Positions 1-5,315 of a stretch of 5,315 nt of DNA are shown here, piece by piece (positions within the stretch are counted from its first letter, which is position 1; each line of letters begins with the position of its first letter). The translations under genes and the position numbers were made by a program. The notes beneath the pieces were generated by a model. The model had not been told where the DNA came from and ran no database searches. It worked only from the letters and a program-made list of their open reading frames with translations. The stretch covers positions 1 through 5,315 of the forward strand of contig WFPN01000086.1 of the NCBI GenBank assembly GCA_015487535.1, given 5' to 3'. The stretch is from Aquificaceae bacterium. Lineage in GTDB: Bacteria > Aquificota > Aquificia > Aquificales > Aquificaceae.

Positions 1-275
1 ACACTCTGAAAGAGGTCTCCCACGACACCGTCTTGAAAACCATAGACCGCTCCCACATATGGCTCTCCCAGACGCCGCAGGCCTTCAAAAGGAAGGTCCT
101 ACTGGAGTGTCACTTCAGGGCAAGGAACGAAGGCTTCTACGGAACGGACGACGCGAGCCTTTTAGAGAGATACGGCTACAAAGTAGGAATAGTTATGGGA
201 TCCTACTGGAACGTTAAGGTGACTTACAGGGAAGATCTCCAGTTTTTGGAAAAGCTCCTAAGTAAGGAGGTTTAA
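1..275 (+). CDS. ispD: IspD, 2-C-methyl-D-erythritol 4-phosphate cytidylyltransferase (C-terminal part, 5' truncated)
   Basis: The reading frame is open from base 3, so the gene begins upstream of the window. The TTG at 33 is an internal Leu codon, since the in-frame residues before it (TLKEVSHDTV) already match the family. IspD couples CTP to MEP to give CDP-methylerythritol in the cytosolic non-mevalonate isoprenoid pathway. Visible family signatures are TIDRSHIW followed by QTPQAF, then GTDDASLLE, then WNVKVT and a final YREDLQFLEKLL. By analogy with E. coli IspD, the Arg of IDR and the Lys of NVKVT correspond to the MEP-binding residues Arg157 and Lys213. About the last 90 residues of a protein usually about 220-235 aa long are present, and the end is normal. 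The stop codon is 1 nt before the next ATG, so it is probably the upstream member of the operon that follows. Confidence 0.93.
   Translation, partial: TLKEVSHDTVLKTIDRSHIWLSQTPQAFKRKVLLECHFRARNEGFYGTDDASLLERYGYKVGIVMGSYWNVKVTYREDLQFLEKLLSKEV
264..270 (+). promoter_or_regulatory. Shine-Dalgarno site for the alpha/beta-hydrolase gene
   Basis: AAGGAGG lies 6 nt before the ATG at 277 and inside the last codons of ispD (Lys-Glu-Val-stop). It is a full-strength anti-SD match and fixes the hydrolase start. Confidence 0.85.
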
Positions 276-276
276 T

Positions 277-1035
277 ATGAAGGTCCACATACCCAAGGCT
301 GTCCTCTTCCTTCACGCCTTTCCCCTCAGCAAGGAGATGTTCATCTATCAGTTCGAGGCATTTGAAAAGGAAGGAATACCCTACTTAGCCCTCGACTACC
401 CGGGCTTCGGTGAGGAACCCCCTCTCGCAGGGGAGGTGAGCGTAGAGAGATTGACAGACTTCGTGGTCTCTAAGATAAACTCCTTCGGAGTTAAGAAGAT
501 CGTTCCCGTCGGTGACAGCATGGGAGGGTACATAATATTCGACCTCTTTAGGAGGTACAGAGAGCTCTTGGCAGGCCTTGTCTTCGTTGCCACGAGGGCT
601 GAAGGGGAGACGGAGGAAGGGAGGAAGGCACGCTACAACCTGATAGGAAGGGTAAAGGAGGAGGGAACAGGCTTCCTTATAGAGATGATGCTGGAGAACC
701 AGACCTCTCCAGCTACTAAGAGGGATCAAAGGAAGATGAACCGTCTCAGATGTATGATGGAGAAGGCTACCAAGGAAGGGATAGTTAAAACCCTGAGGGC
801 GCTTGCGGAGAGAAGGGATAACACAGACCTGCTTCCTGAGATAGACCTGCCCACTTTAGTGGTGGCGGGGAAGGACGACGAGAAGGTAACGCCTCCTGAG
901 ATAGTCAGGAAGATAGCCGAGAGGATAAGAGGCTCCCGTTACGTGGAGCTGGAGAACTCGGCCCATCTGCCTCCTTTCGAAAACCCGGAGGGTTTTAACA
1001 GGGTCCTCTTGGATTTCCTGAGGGAGGTCTTTTGA
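277..1035 (+). CDS. Alpha/beta-hydrolase fold protein (serine hydrolase), substrate unknown
   Basis: A 252-aa cytosolic protein with no signal peptide or membrane segment, and a typical size for a single-domain alpha/beta-hydrolase. In order: the oxyanion-hole strand LFLHAFPL (residues 10-17, HAFP where HGFP is usual); the DYPGFGEE loop (40-47); the nucleophile elbow GDSMGG (79-84, Ser81); a Met/Arg-rich helical cap (about 110-180); the acid strand VVAGKDDEKVTPPE (195-208, Asp201 or Asp200); and the catalytic His in ENSAHLPPFENPEGF (His230). The triad is therefore complete and the enzyme is probably active. The pattern resembles the broad group of enol-lactonases, carboxylesterases and BioH-like esterases. 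I cannot choose a substrate, so no symbol is given. It sits between ispD and prmA, starts 1 nt after ispD ends, and overlaps prmA by 4 nt, which indicates co-translation rather than a shared pathway. Confidence 0.85.
   Translation: MKVHIPKAVLFLHAFPLSKEMFIYQFEAFEKEGIPYLALDYPGFGEEPPLAGEVSVERLTDFVVSKINSFGVKKIVPVGDSMGGYIIFDLFRRYRELLAGLVFVATRAEGETEEGRKARYNLIGRVKEEGTGFLIEMMLENQTSPATKRDQRKMNRLRCMMEKATKEGIVKTLRALAERRDNTDLLPEIDLPTLVVAGKDDEKVTPPEIVRKIAERIRGSRYVELENSAHLPPFENPEGFNRVLLDFLREVF
1021..1028 (+). promoter_or_regulatory. Shine-Dalgarno site supporting the TTG start of prmA
   Basis: AGGGAGGT is placed 3 nt before the TTG at 1032 (4 nt if counted from the GGAGG core). No ATG is available nearby; the next alternative, GTG at 1044, would lie too far from this site. 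This supports TTG as the start. Confidence 0.65.
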
Positions 1036-1772
1036 AAAGGTTTGTGTACACATTATCCGAGGATAAACTGGGAGAGCTTCTCGCCGAAAGGCCACTACCT
1101 TTAGAGATTCTGGAGAGAAAAGATGATAGCGTTGTGATCGGTTCATACGAACCTCTGGAAGGTATAGAACCCTGCAGGGTGGAGGAGGTGCCGGAGGATT
1201 GGAAGAGCTGGCGGGAGAGCTTCGGCCCTGTGGATGTAGAGGACTTCGTGATAATGCCTCCCTGGAAGGTTCCCGTGTTCATAAATCCCGGTATGGCCTT
1301 CGGTACGGGACTCCATCCAACAACGAGGCTCTGCGTAAAACTCATAAAGGAGTATCTGGAGGAAGGGGACTCGGTTTTAGACGTTGGAACGGGCAGCGGG
1401 ATACTCTCCATAGTTGCCAAGAAGCTGGGTGCGAGCAGGGTCCTGGGTATAGACGTAAGTGAGGATGCTGTCCGTTCCTGTAAGGAGAACGCGGGCCTGA
1501 ACGAGGTACAGATAGAATGCAGGCTTGCAAGACCCTCGGAGATTAAGGACAGGTTCGATCTCCTCGTTGCCAACCTGGAGCTCCCCATATTCAAGGAAGA
1601 GCTGGACAACATGAGGCATATCTTCAGGAGATGCGCGATATTCTCGGGCATATACAGAAGGGAGGAGCTCGAAGAGTTCCTAGATATGCTCGGTAGCAGG
1701 GGTCTATCACCGGATAGAATATTGGAGGAAGATGATTGGTTTGCTATAGGGATAAGGAATGAGAGGGATTAA
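1032..1772 (+). CDS. prmA: PrmA, ribosomal protein L11 methyltransferase
   Basis: A 246-aa SAM-dependent methyltransferase that in characterised bacteria trimethylates amino groups of ribosomal protein L11. The N-terminal part (about 1-65) corresponds to the small L11-recognition domain. It is followed by FVIMPPWKVP (72-81), the PrmA-specific block INPGMAFGTGLHPTT (84-98), SAM motif I LDVGTGSGIL (116-125), the acidic residue ending the next strand in GIDVSEDA (Asp141), and VANLELPIF (179-187) at the position of the family's AN-[IL] motif. The C-terminal FSGIYRREELEEF (204-216) matches the usual SGI strand and helix. E. coli PrmA is near 293 aa; this shorter length is like that of thermophile homologues. 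The start is TTG, overlapping the hydrolase stop as TTGA. The 3' end overlaps the next gene by 14 nt. Family assignment is secure; methylation of L11 itself is inferred. Confidence 0.9.
   Translation: MKRFVYTLSEDKLGELLAERPLPLEILERKDDSVVIGSYEPLEGIEPCRVEEVPEDWKSWRESFGPVDVEDFVIMPPWKVPVFINPGMAFGTGLHPTTRLCVKLIKEYLEEGDSVLDVGTGSGILSIVAKKLGASRVLGIDVSEDAVRSCKENAGLNEVQIECRLARPSEIKDRFDLLVANLELPIFKEELDNMRHIFRRCAIFSGIYRREELEEFLDMLGSRGLSPDRILEEDDWFAIGIRNERD
1748..1752 (+). promoter_or_regulatory. Probable Shine-Dalgarno site for the M23 peptidase gene
   Basis: AGGGA lies 6 nt before the ATG at 1759, inside the last prmA codons. A second purine run, AAGGA at 1754-1758, directly abuts the ATG and is too close to serve it. 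The site is weaker than the others in the window, so this start may rely on ribosomes terminating on prmA. Confidence 0.45.
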
Positions 1773-3045
1773 GAAGCTCATAAGGACACTGGTATTCCTC
1801 GCCCTCATAGGGGTTGTAGGGTTCACCCTTTACAACACCTTCTTCCTCAAGCCCAAAGTTGAAGGTCTGGAAAGTCTGGAGAAACTCCCTAAGAAGAAGG
1901 AGATCAGCCTAGTAGTGTCGCCGAGGGCCTACGTGGACAGGGTGGTCGTCAGGGCCATTCAGGGGAGCAGAGAGGTAGTTCTGTTTGAGGGAAAACTGCC
2001 TTCCAGGGTAAACGAGGTAAGGTTTACGGTAGAGCCCAAAAAGTTGGGACTCAGGGACGGCGAAGCAAGGGTAGAGGTAGAGCTCAGGAGATTTCTCCTC
2101 CTGAAGGAGAGCTTTGAGCTCAAGGCCAAGATAGATACGCAACCCCCGAGGATCCATCTCATCTATGCGCCCTATACGGTACTCCAAGGCGGGTCTGGTG
2201 GGATAAGGGCCAGGCTGAGCGAACCGGTGGAGCTTTACGTCGAGGTAGGGGGCGAGAGGTTCAGATCCTACAAGGTAGGGGAAGACGTATATATAGCCCT
2301 CTTCGGGGTTCCCGTGAACACATCACCGAAGGACGTTATAAAGATAGTTGCCATAGACGAGGTGGGAAACAAGACCGTTCTGCCTCTTGGGACAGGAATA
2401 AAGAGGAACAACTTCAAGACGGTTTGGATAGAGCTAAAGGGTAGGGAGAAGATAATAACACCGAAGCTGCACACCATACTGGGCGGGGAGCTGGAGGATA
2501 CGGACTTCGTCAGCCTCTTTAAGAAGGTGAACGAGGAGATCAGAAAGCAGAACGAGGAGAAGATACGCCAGATAGGAAGCAGGTCGGAGCCCCAGAGGTT
2601 CTGGAAGGGGAAGTTCCTTCAGCTCAGAAACAGCAAGGTCCTCTCAAGATATGGAGAGAGGAGGAGATACACATACAGAGGGAAGCTGATAAGCAAAAGC
2701 TGGCATCTCGGCTACGACCTCGCCTCGGTGAAGAACGCTAGGGTGGTGGCTGCAAACAGCGGCAAGGTGGTTTTCGCCGGAGATCTGGGCATCTACGGGA
2801 ATACGATAATCATAGACCACGGGTACGGCCTTATGAGCCTCTACGCCCACCTTGCGGACTTCAATGTGAAGGAAGGAGAGGTTGTCAGAAAGGGGCAGGT
2901 TATAGGCTATACGGACACGACTGGCCTCGCCTTCGGAGATCACCTTCACTTCGGAATACTCGTGGACGGGTACGAGGTAACCCCACTGGAGTGGTGGGAC
3001 AGGAAGTGGATAAGGACCAGAATAGAGCCCATCTTCTCAGAATAG
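1759..3045 (+). CDS. Membrane-anchored M23 family (LytM-type) zinc endopeptidase
   Basis: A 428-aa predicted peptidoglycan hydrolase. A basic N-terminus (MRGIKKLIRT) precedes a single hydrophobic helix (about 11-29) with no lipobox or obvious signal-peptidase site, so it is probably tethered to the inner membrane and faces the periplasm. Residues about 48-125 and 129-210 look like beta-rich, Ig-like modules (DTQPPRI and AIDEVGNKT resemble repeats of extracellular beta domains). A charged helical linker (about 250-275) leads to the M23 domain (about 285-415). All catalytic positions are present: His316 and Asp320 in WHLGYD, His364 in YAHLA, and His395 and His397 in GDHLHFG. By comparison with LytM, His316, Asp320 and His397 would bind zinc, while His364 and His395 would be catalytic. 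It is therefore unlike the degenerate EnvC/NlpD regulators. The ending with EWWD and KWI fits a family I know from delta-proteobacteria and Aquificales. It would cut cross-link peptides during wall growth. It is the last gene of its operon. Confidence 0.92.
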   Translation: MRGIKKLIRTLVFLALIGVVGFTLYNTFFLKPKVEGLESLEKLPKKKEISLVVSPRAYVDRVVVRAIQGSREVVLFEGKLPSRVNEVRFTVEPKKLGLRDGEARVEVELRRFLLLKESFELKAKIDTQPPRIHLIYAPYTVLQGGSGGIRARLSEPVELYVEVGGERFRSYKVGEDVYIALFGVPVNTSPKDVIKIVAIDEVGNKTVLPLGTGIKRNNFKTVWIELKGREKIITPKLHTILGGELEDTDFVSLFKKVNEEIRKQNEEKIRQIGSRSEPQRFWKGKFLQLRNSKVLSRYGERRRYTYRGKLISKSWHLGYDLASVKNARVVAANSGKVVFAGDLGIYGNTIIIDHGYGLMSLYAHLADFNVKEGEVVRKGQVIGYTDTTGLAFGDHLHFGILVDGYEVTPLEWWDRKWIRTRIEPIFSE

Positions 3046-3642
3046 GTGGCAGAGCCTGTTCAGGTAAGCGAGCCTGAAGCTATCCCCCTCCATCTCTAGA
3101 AGGCTCACCCCCGTGTTGTCCATGTGGACCTGCCAGAGCTTCTCAAGACCGAGGCCGAGCGACAAACACACCATAGCGTGCAGGGTCCCTCCGTGGCCGA
3201 CCACCGCTATCCTGTTTTCCTTCCTGCCTTTGAGGTCCTCCAGGAAGGAAAGCACCCTCTTCTCGAAAGCCTCCATGGGTTCCTGAGTTGGGAGCGGAAA
3301 CTTAACAGGGTTCTTAAGCCAGCTTGTCATCATATCCCTTTCCTTCTCGAACAGCTCCCAGAAGTTCTTCCCCTCCAGCACGCCAAAGGACATCTCCTTT
3401 ATCCTCTCGTCCACCTCCAGGTCTATATCCAGAACGTCCGAGATAGTCAGGGCCGTCTTGTAGGCCCTCCTCTGGGGTGAGCTTATAACCACCTCCACGC
3501 CCTCGTCAGCTAAAAACTTCGCCACAAGGCGAGCTTGAACGAACCCGAGGGGGGTAAGATCGCTGTCGAGCCTACCCTGAAATATTCCCTTCTCGTTGAA
3601 CTCACTCTGGGCATGCCTTACTAAGTATATGTACTTCCTCAT
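3037..3642 (-). CDS. Histidine phosphatase superfamily protein (phosphoglycerate mutase-like phosphatase)
   Basis: A 201-aa cytosolic protein of branch-1 histidine phosphatases. The phospho-acceptor motif is LVRHAQSEFN (residues 7-16: Arg9, His10, Asn16), followed by FQGRLDSDLTPLG (21-33), SSPQRRAYKTA (54-64, catalytic Arg59), the acid donor in IKEMSFGVLEG (Glu83), and VVGHGG (148-152, His150). The set is complete, so activity is likely. The length is that of phosphatases (about 200 aa) rather than cofactor-dependent mutases (about 230-250 aa). Candidate roles are phosphoserine phosphatase of the PspA type described from Hydrogenobacter thermophilus, alpha-ribazole phosphatase (CobC), or a broad-specificity phosphatase. 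The C-terminal NRLCHLF recalls the end of PspA as I remember it. However, the position I recall as a His after the catalytic Glu in PspA is Phe86 here. Translation is probably coupled: the ATG overlaps the upstream stop as ATGA and no good RBS precedes it. Last gene of its operon. Confidence 0.88.
   Translation of the reverse strand: MRKYIYLVRHAQSEFNEKGIFQGRLDSDLTPLGFVQARLVAKFLADEGVEVVISSPQRRAYKTALTISDVLDIDLEVDERIKEMSFGVLEGKNFWELFEKERDMMTSWLKNPVKFPLPTQEPMEAFEKRVLSFLEDLKGRKENRIAVVGHGGTLHAMVCLSLGLGLEKLWQVHMDNTGVSLLEMEGDSFRLAYLNRLCHLF
3059..3078. repeat. Small inverted repeat just past the M23 stop codon
   Basis: TTCAGG (3059-3064) and CCTGAA (3073-3078) are perfect 6-bp arms around an 8-nt loop, starting 13 nt after the plus-strand stop and lying within the 3' end of the phosphatase gene. 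No T-run follows on the plus strand, so it does not qualify as an intrinsic terminator. It could be a weak 3'-end hairpin of the plus-strand mRNA or chance. Confidence 0.3.
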
Positions 3643-3902
3643 ATCTGCTCAAATAGAACGTCCAGAACCTGGGCGAGCACGTCTATCTCCCAGTTCTGGT
3701 AAGGCTCATCCTTGTTTACAATAACCACTATCCCGAGGGTCTCGAAGTAAAGGATCATCTTCGCCAAGTTCACGAGACCGCACAGGCGGGCCGACTTCAG
3801 ATCCCTTATCTTCACCCTCGGCACCGGTTTGTCCGATTCTCTGAACACATCGAGGAGTTCCTGTTTAACGTTGTAGTATAGCCCTTCAAAATCACAGGAC
3901 AT
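3639..3902 (-). CDS. Unrecognised 87-aa protein encoded between murE and the phosphatase gene
   Basis: I do not recognise this family. The gene is well supported: it has a perfect AAGGAGGT ribosome binding site 4-5 nt before its ATG, overlaps the murE end by 11 bp, and joins the next gene by ATGA. The product is soluble and mildly acidic (14 Asp/Glu versus 10 Lys/Arg), with two cysteines (Cys3, Cys41). The likely structure is a helix (about 9-22), a short Pro-containing loop and basic stretch (PVPRVKIRDL, 26-35), a longer helix (about 37-55), a hydrophobic strand (GIVVIVNKD, 57-65), and a C-terminal amphipathic helix (about 71-86). The helix-helix-strand order ending in FETLGIVVIV loosely resembles a winged-helix domain, but this is only a shape argument. 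Cotranscription with murE suggests constitutive expression and does not define a function. Confidence 0.8.
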   Translation of the reverse strand: MSCDFEGLYYNVKQELLDVFRESDKPVPRVKIRDLKSARLCGLVNLAKMILYFETLGIVVIVNKDEPYQNWEIDVLAQVLDVLFEQI

Positions 3903-5313
3903 CAGTACCTCCTTGAATCATTTCTTTCACCACCTCGGCGTCGCTGAAGGGATATTTTACCCCTCCGATCTCCTGATACTCTTCGTGTCCCTTCCCCAGG
4001 ATAGCCACGATGTCCCCCTCCCTGGCCATGTTTACAGCCTCGGATATAGCCTCCCTCCTGTCTTCGATCACAACGGCCCTGTCCCTTTGCCTTACGCCCT
4101 CGAGTATATCCTCGATTATCCCTTTAGGGTCCTCGAACCTCGGGTTGTCGGATGTAACCACAAGAAGGTCGCTCCATCTCTCCGCCGCTTTACCCATCAG
4201 AGGTCTCTTCCCCCTGTCCCTGTTCCCGCCGGCGCCGAATACAGTTATAACCCTACCCTTAGCTAGCCTCCTTACAGTCCTCAGAACGTTGTCGATAGCG
4301 TCGGGGGTATGGGCGTAATCCACAATAACGAGGAAACCCTTCGGAGATCTGTAAACCTCGAACCTTCCCGGCACGTACACGCTCTCGAGCGCCCTTTGGA
4401 TAACTTCAGGATCTATACCTACCTTAAGCGCGTAGGTCAGGGCCGCGGAGAGGTTGTAAGCCTGGAAGTCCCCTATCAGGTTCGACCTAAACTCAAAAAC
4501 TTTTGAGAGGAATTCAACGGTGAGCTTAGAACCCTCAAAATCCGTTTCAAAGCCGATTATCCTGAGATCTCCTTCCCTACCGTAACCGAGGGCTCTACGC
4601 CCAAGCTCTTCCAGGAGCCTTCTACCGTACGGATCGTCCGAGTTTACTACGGCAAAATCGTAATCGTAGTCCGTGAAGAGCCTTCTCTTGGAGAGAAAAT
4701 AACTCTCCATATCCCCGTGGTAATCGAGGTGGTCCTGGGTCAGGTTTGTAAATATAACGGCTTCGAACTCGGTTCCCCAAACCCTATACTGATCGAGAGC
4801 GTGAGAGGATACCTCCGCCACAACGTGGGAGGCCCCCATGTCTAGCATACTCCTTAGAGTTCCGTGCCATGTAACCGGTTCCGGAGTTGTCCTACCCTCC
4901 CCTAAGACCTTCTCTCCGAGCCTGTACTGAACCGTTCCCACGAGGCCCGCTTTCAACCCAGCCTCCCTGAGTATTCTCTCCAGCACATACGTTGTGGTGG
5001 TCTTTCCGTTCGTCCCGGTAACGCCTACAACCTTAAGCTTCTTGGAAGGTTCTCCGAAGAAGAGGTGAGCGCTCTCTGCGAGGGCCTTTCGAGTATCCTC
5101 CACCCTGATAAGCTCCCCCTCAATCCCCGGCGGATACTCCTCCACCACCGCTGCAATAGCACCCCTCTCGAACGCCTCGCCGACGAAATTATGTCCATCG
5201 AAGTTAGATCCTCTTACTGCAAAGAAAAGGTACCCTTCTTCCACCTCCTTTGAGTTCTGGGTTAGGCCTTTTACTTTGGGTAGTATCTTCAGGATTTCTT
5301 CAGGGAGAGCCAT
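3892..5313 (-). CDS. murE: MurE, UDP-N-acetylmuramoyl-L-alanyl-D-glutamate--2,6-diaminopimelate ligase
   Basis: A 473-aa cytosolic Mur ligase that adds the third stem-peptide residue using ATP. Domain 1 binds UDP-MurNAc (about 1-90), with NSKEVEEGYLFFAVRG (20-35) and FDGHNF (38-43). Domain 2 has the P-loop GVTGTNGKTTT (97-107, Lys104), RTTPEP (141-146), AEVSSHALDQ (166-175), TNLTQDHLDYHG (189-200), and Lys209 in YFLSKRRLF, the position of the carbamylated lysine. Domain 3 has VPGRFE (314-319), VDYAHTPDA (331-339), FGAGGNRDRGKR (359-370), DNPR (389-392) and GKGHEEYQ (440-447). DNPR, with Gly440 and Glu444, is the signature of meso-diaminopimelate specificity; lysine-adding enzymes lack this Arg. 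The length is near normal (E. coli 495 aa). The ATG lies 2 nt from the window edge, so its RBS cannot be seen and a slightly longer N-terminus is possible. It is first in the visible minus-strand operon. Confidence 0.95.
   Translation of the reverse strand: MALPEEILKILPKVKGLTQNSKEVEEGYLFFAVRGSNFDGHNFVGEAFERGAIAAVVEEYPPGIEGELIRVEDTRKALAESAHLFFGEPSKKLKVVGVTGTNGKTTTTYVLERILREAGLKAGLVGTVQYRLGEKVLGEGRTTPEPVTWHGTLRSMLDMGASHVVAEVSSHALDQYRVWGTEFEAVIFTNLTQDHLDYHGDMESYFLSKRRLFTDYDYDFAVVNSDDPYGRRLLEELGRRALGYGREGDLRIIGFETDFEGSKLTVEFLSKVFEFRSNLIGDFQAYNLSAALTYALKVGIDPEVIQRALESVYVPGRFEVYRSPKGFLVIVDYAHTPDAIDNVLRTVRRLAKGRVITVFGAGGNRDRGKRPLMGKAAERWSDLLVVTSDNPRFEDPKGIIEDILEGVRQRDRAVVIEDRREAISEAVNMAREGDIVAILGKGHEEYQEIGGVKYPFSDAEVVKEMIQGGTDVL
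3907..3914 (-). promoter_or_regulatory. Perfect Shine-Dalgarno site for the 87-aa gene, inside murE
   Basis: On the minus strand AAGGAGGT stands 4 nt (5 nt from GGAGG) before the ATG at 3902. The same bases encode Gln-Gly-Gly near the MurE C-terminus. It is the strongest RBS in the window and makes the small gene convincing. Confidence 0.88.
4492..4507. repeat. Short palindrome inside murE
   Basis: CTCAAAA (4492-4498) and TTTTGAG (4501-4507) form perfect 7-bp arms around AC. The sequence encodes the Leu-Ser-Lys-Val-Phe-Glu stretch of MurE (about residues 269-273), and no gene boundary is near. It is probably coincidental; an operator role has no support. Confidence 0.25.
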
Positions 5314-5315
5314 AT

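Noticed and set aside
33..35. TTG at 33 as a start codon for a short 80-aa protein
   Set aside because: The frame is open upstream to the window edge and those residues continue the IspD homology, so the gene is cut by the window and not a short protein.
995..1651. A 218-aa open frame on the minus strand opposite prmA
   Set aside because: Serine- and proline-rich low-complexity translation with no recognisable motif. It lies fully antisense to the well-supported prmA and the end of the hydrolase gene, and there is no RBS or operon context. It is a shadow frame.
3059..3078. Intrinsic terminator for the plus-strand operon
   Set aside because: The stem is only 6 bp with an 8-nt loop and is followed by C-rich sequence rather than a T-run on the plus strand. 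On the minus strand it is well inside the phosphatase coding region.
3124..3480. A 118-aa plus-strand frame inside the phosphatase gene
   Set aside because: It has no family signature and is antisense to a gene with complete catalytic motifs. It would sit just past the M23 gene but lacks a ribosome binding site; it is a shadow frame.
3913..4318. Two plus-strand frames (117 and 102 aa) opposite the murE 3' half
   Set aside because: They overlap each other in different frames and lie antisense to the conserved MurE C-terminal domain, with Pro/Leu/Ser-rich composition typical of reverse translations.
1..5315. A novel defence, mobile or RNA-based system
   Set aside because: All but a few bases are accounted for by coding sequence, nearly all of recognised housekeeping families. 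No repeat array, transposase, integrase, reverse transcriptase, nuclease or structured RNA pattern was seen on either strand.

Overview
The window is an ordinary, very compact stretch of bacterial chromosome with seven protein-coding genes in two converging groups. Arg codons AGG/AGA and Ile codon ATA are used heavily, the proteins are rich in Lys, Glu and Arg, and G+C is intermediate. Together with the short forms of several proteins, this suggests a thermophilic bacterium, most likely of the Aquificales (Aquifex/Hydrogenobacter/Thermocrinis type). That assignment is an inference from sequence style and was not checked by a search. The meso-diaminopimelate type of MurE points to a DAP-type peptidoglycan.

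Plus strand, 1-3045: the C-terminal part of IspD (MEP isoprenoid pathway), an alpha/beta-hydrolase, PrmA (ribosomal protein L11 methyltransferase, short form), and a membrane-anchored M23 (LytM-type) endopeptidase. Gaps are 1 nt, -4 nt and -14 nt, so this looks like one translationally coupled operon that starts outside the window.

Minus strand, 5313-3037: MurE, an unrecognised 87-aa protein, and a histidine-phosphatase (phosphoglycerate mutase-like) protein. Neighbours overlap by 11 bp and 4 bp, so this is also a coupled operon. Its promoter lies beyond the right edge, because the murE ATG is only 2 nt from the end.

The two groups meet tail to tail with a 9-bp overlap of their stop regions, so no intergenic terminator can lie between them. 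Each group includes a cell-wall gene (M23 endopeptidase; murE), but the remaining genes belong to unrelated housekeeping pathways. I see no RNA gene, mobile element, CRISPR array, prophage remnant or defence system, and no non-coding stretch longer than a few bases. The least explained items are the 87-aa protein and the true substrates of the alpha/beta-hydrolase and the histidine phosphatase.
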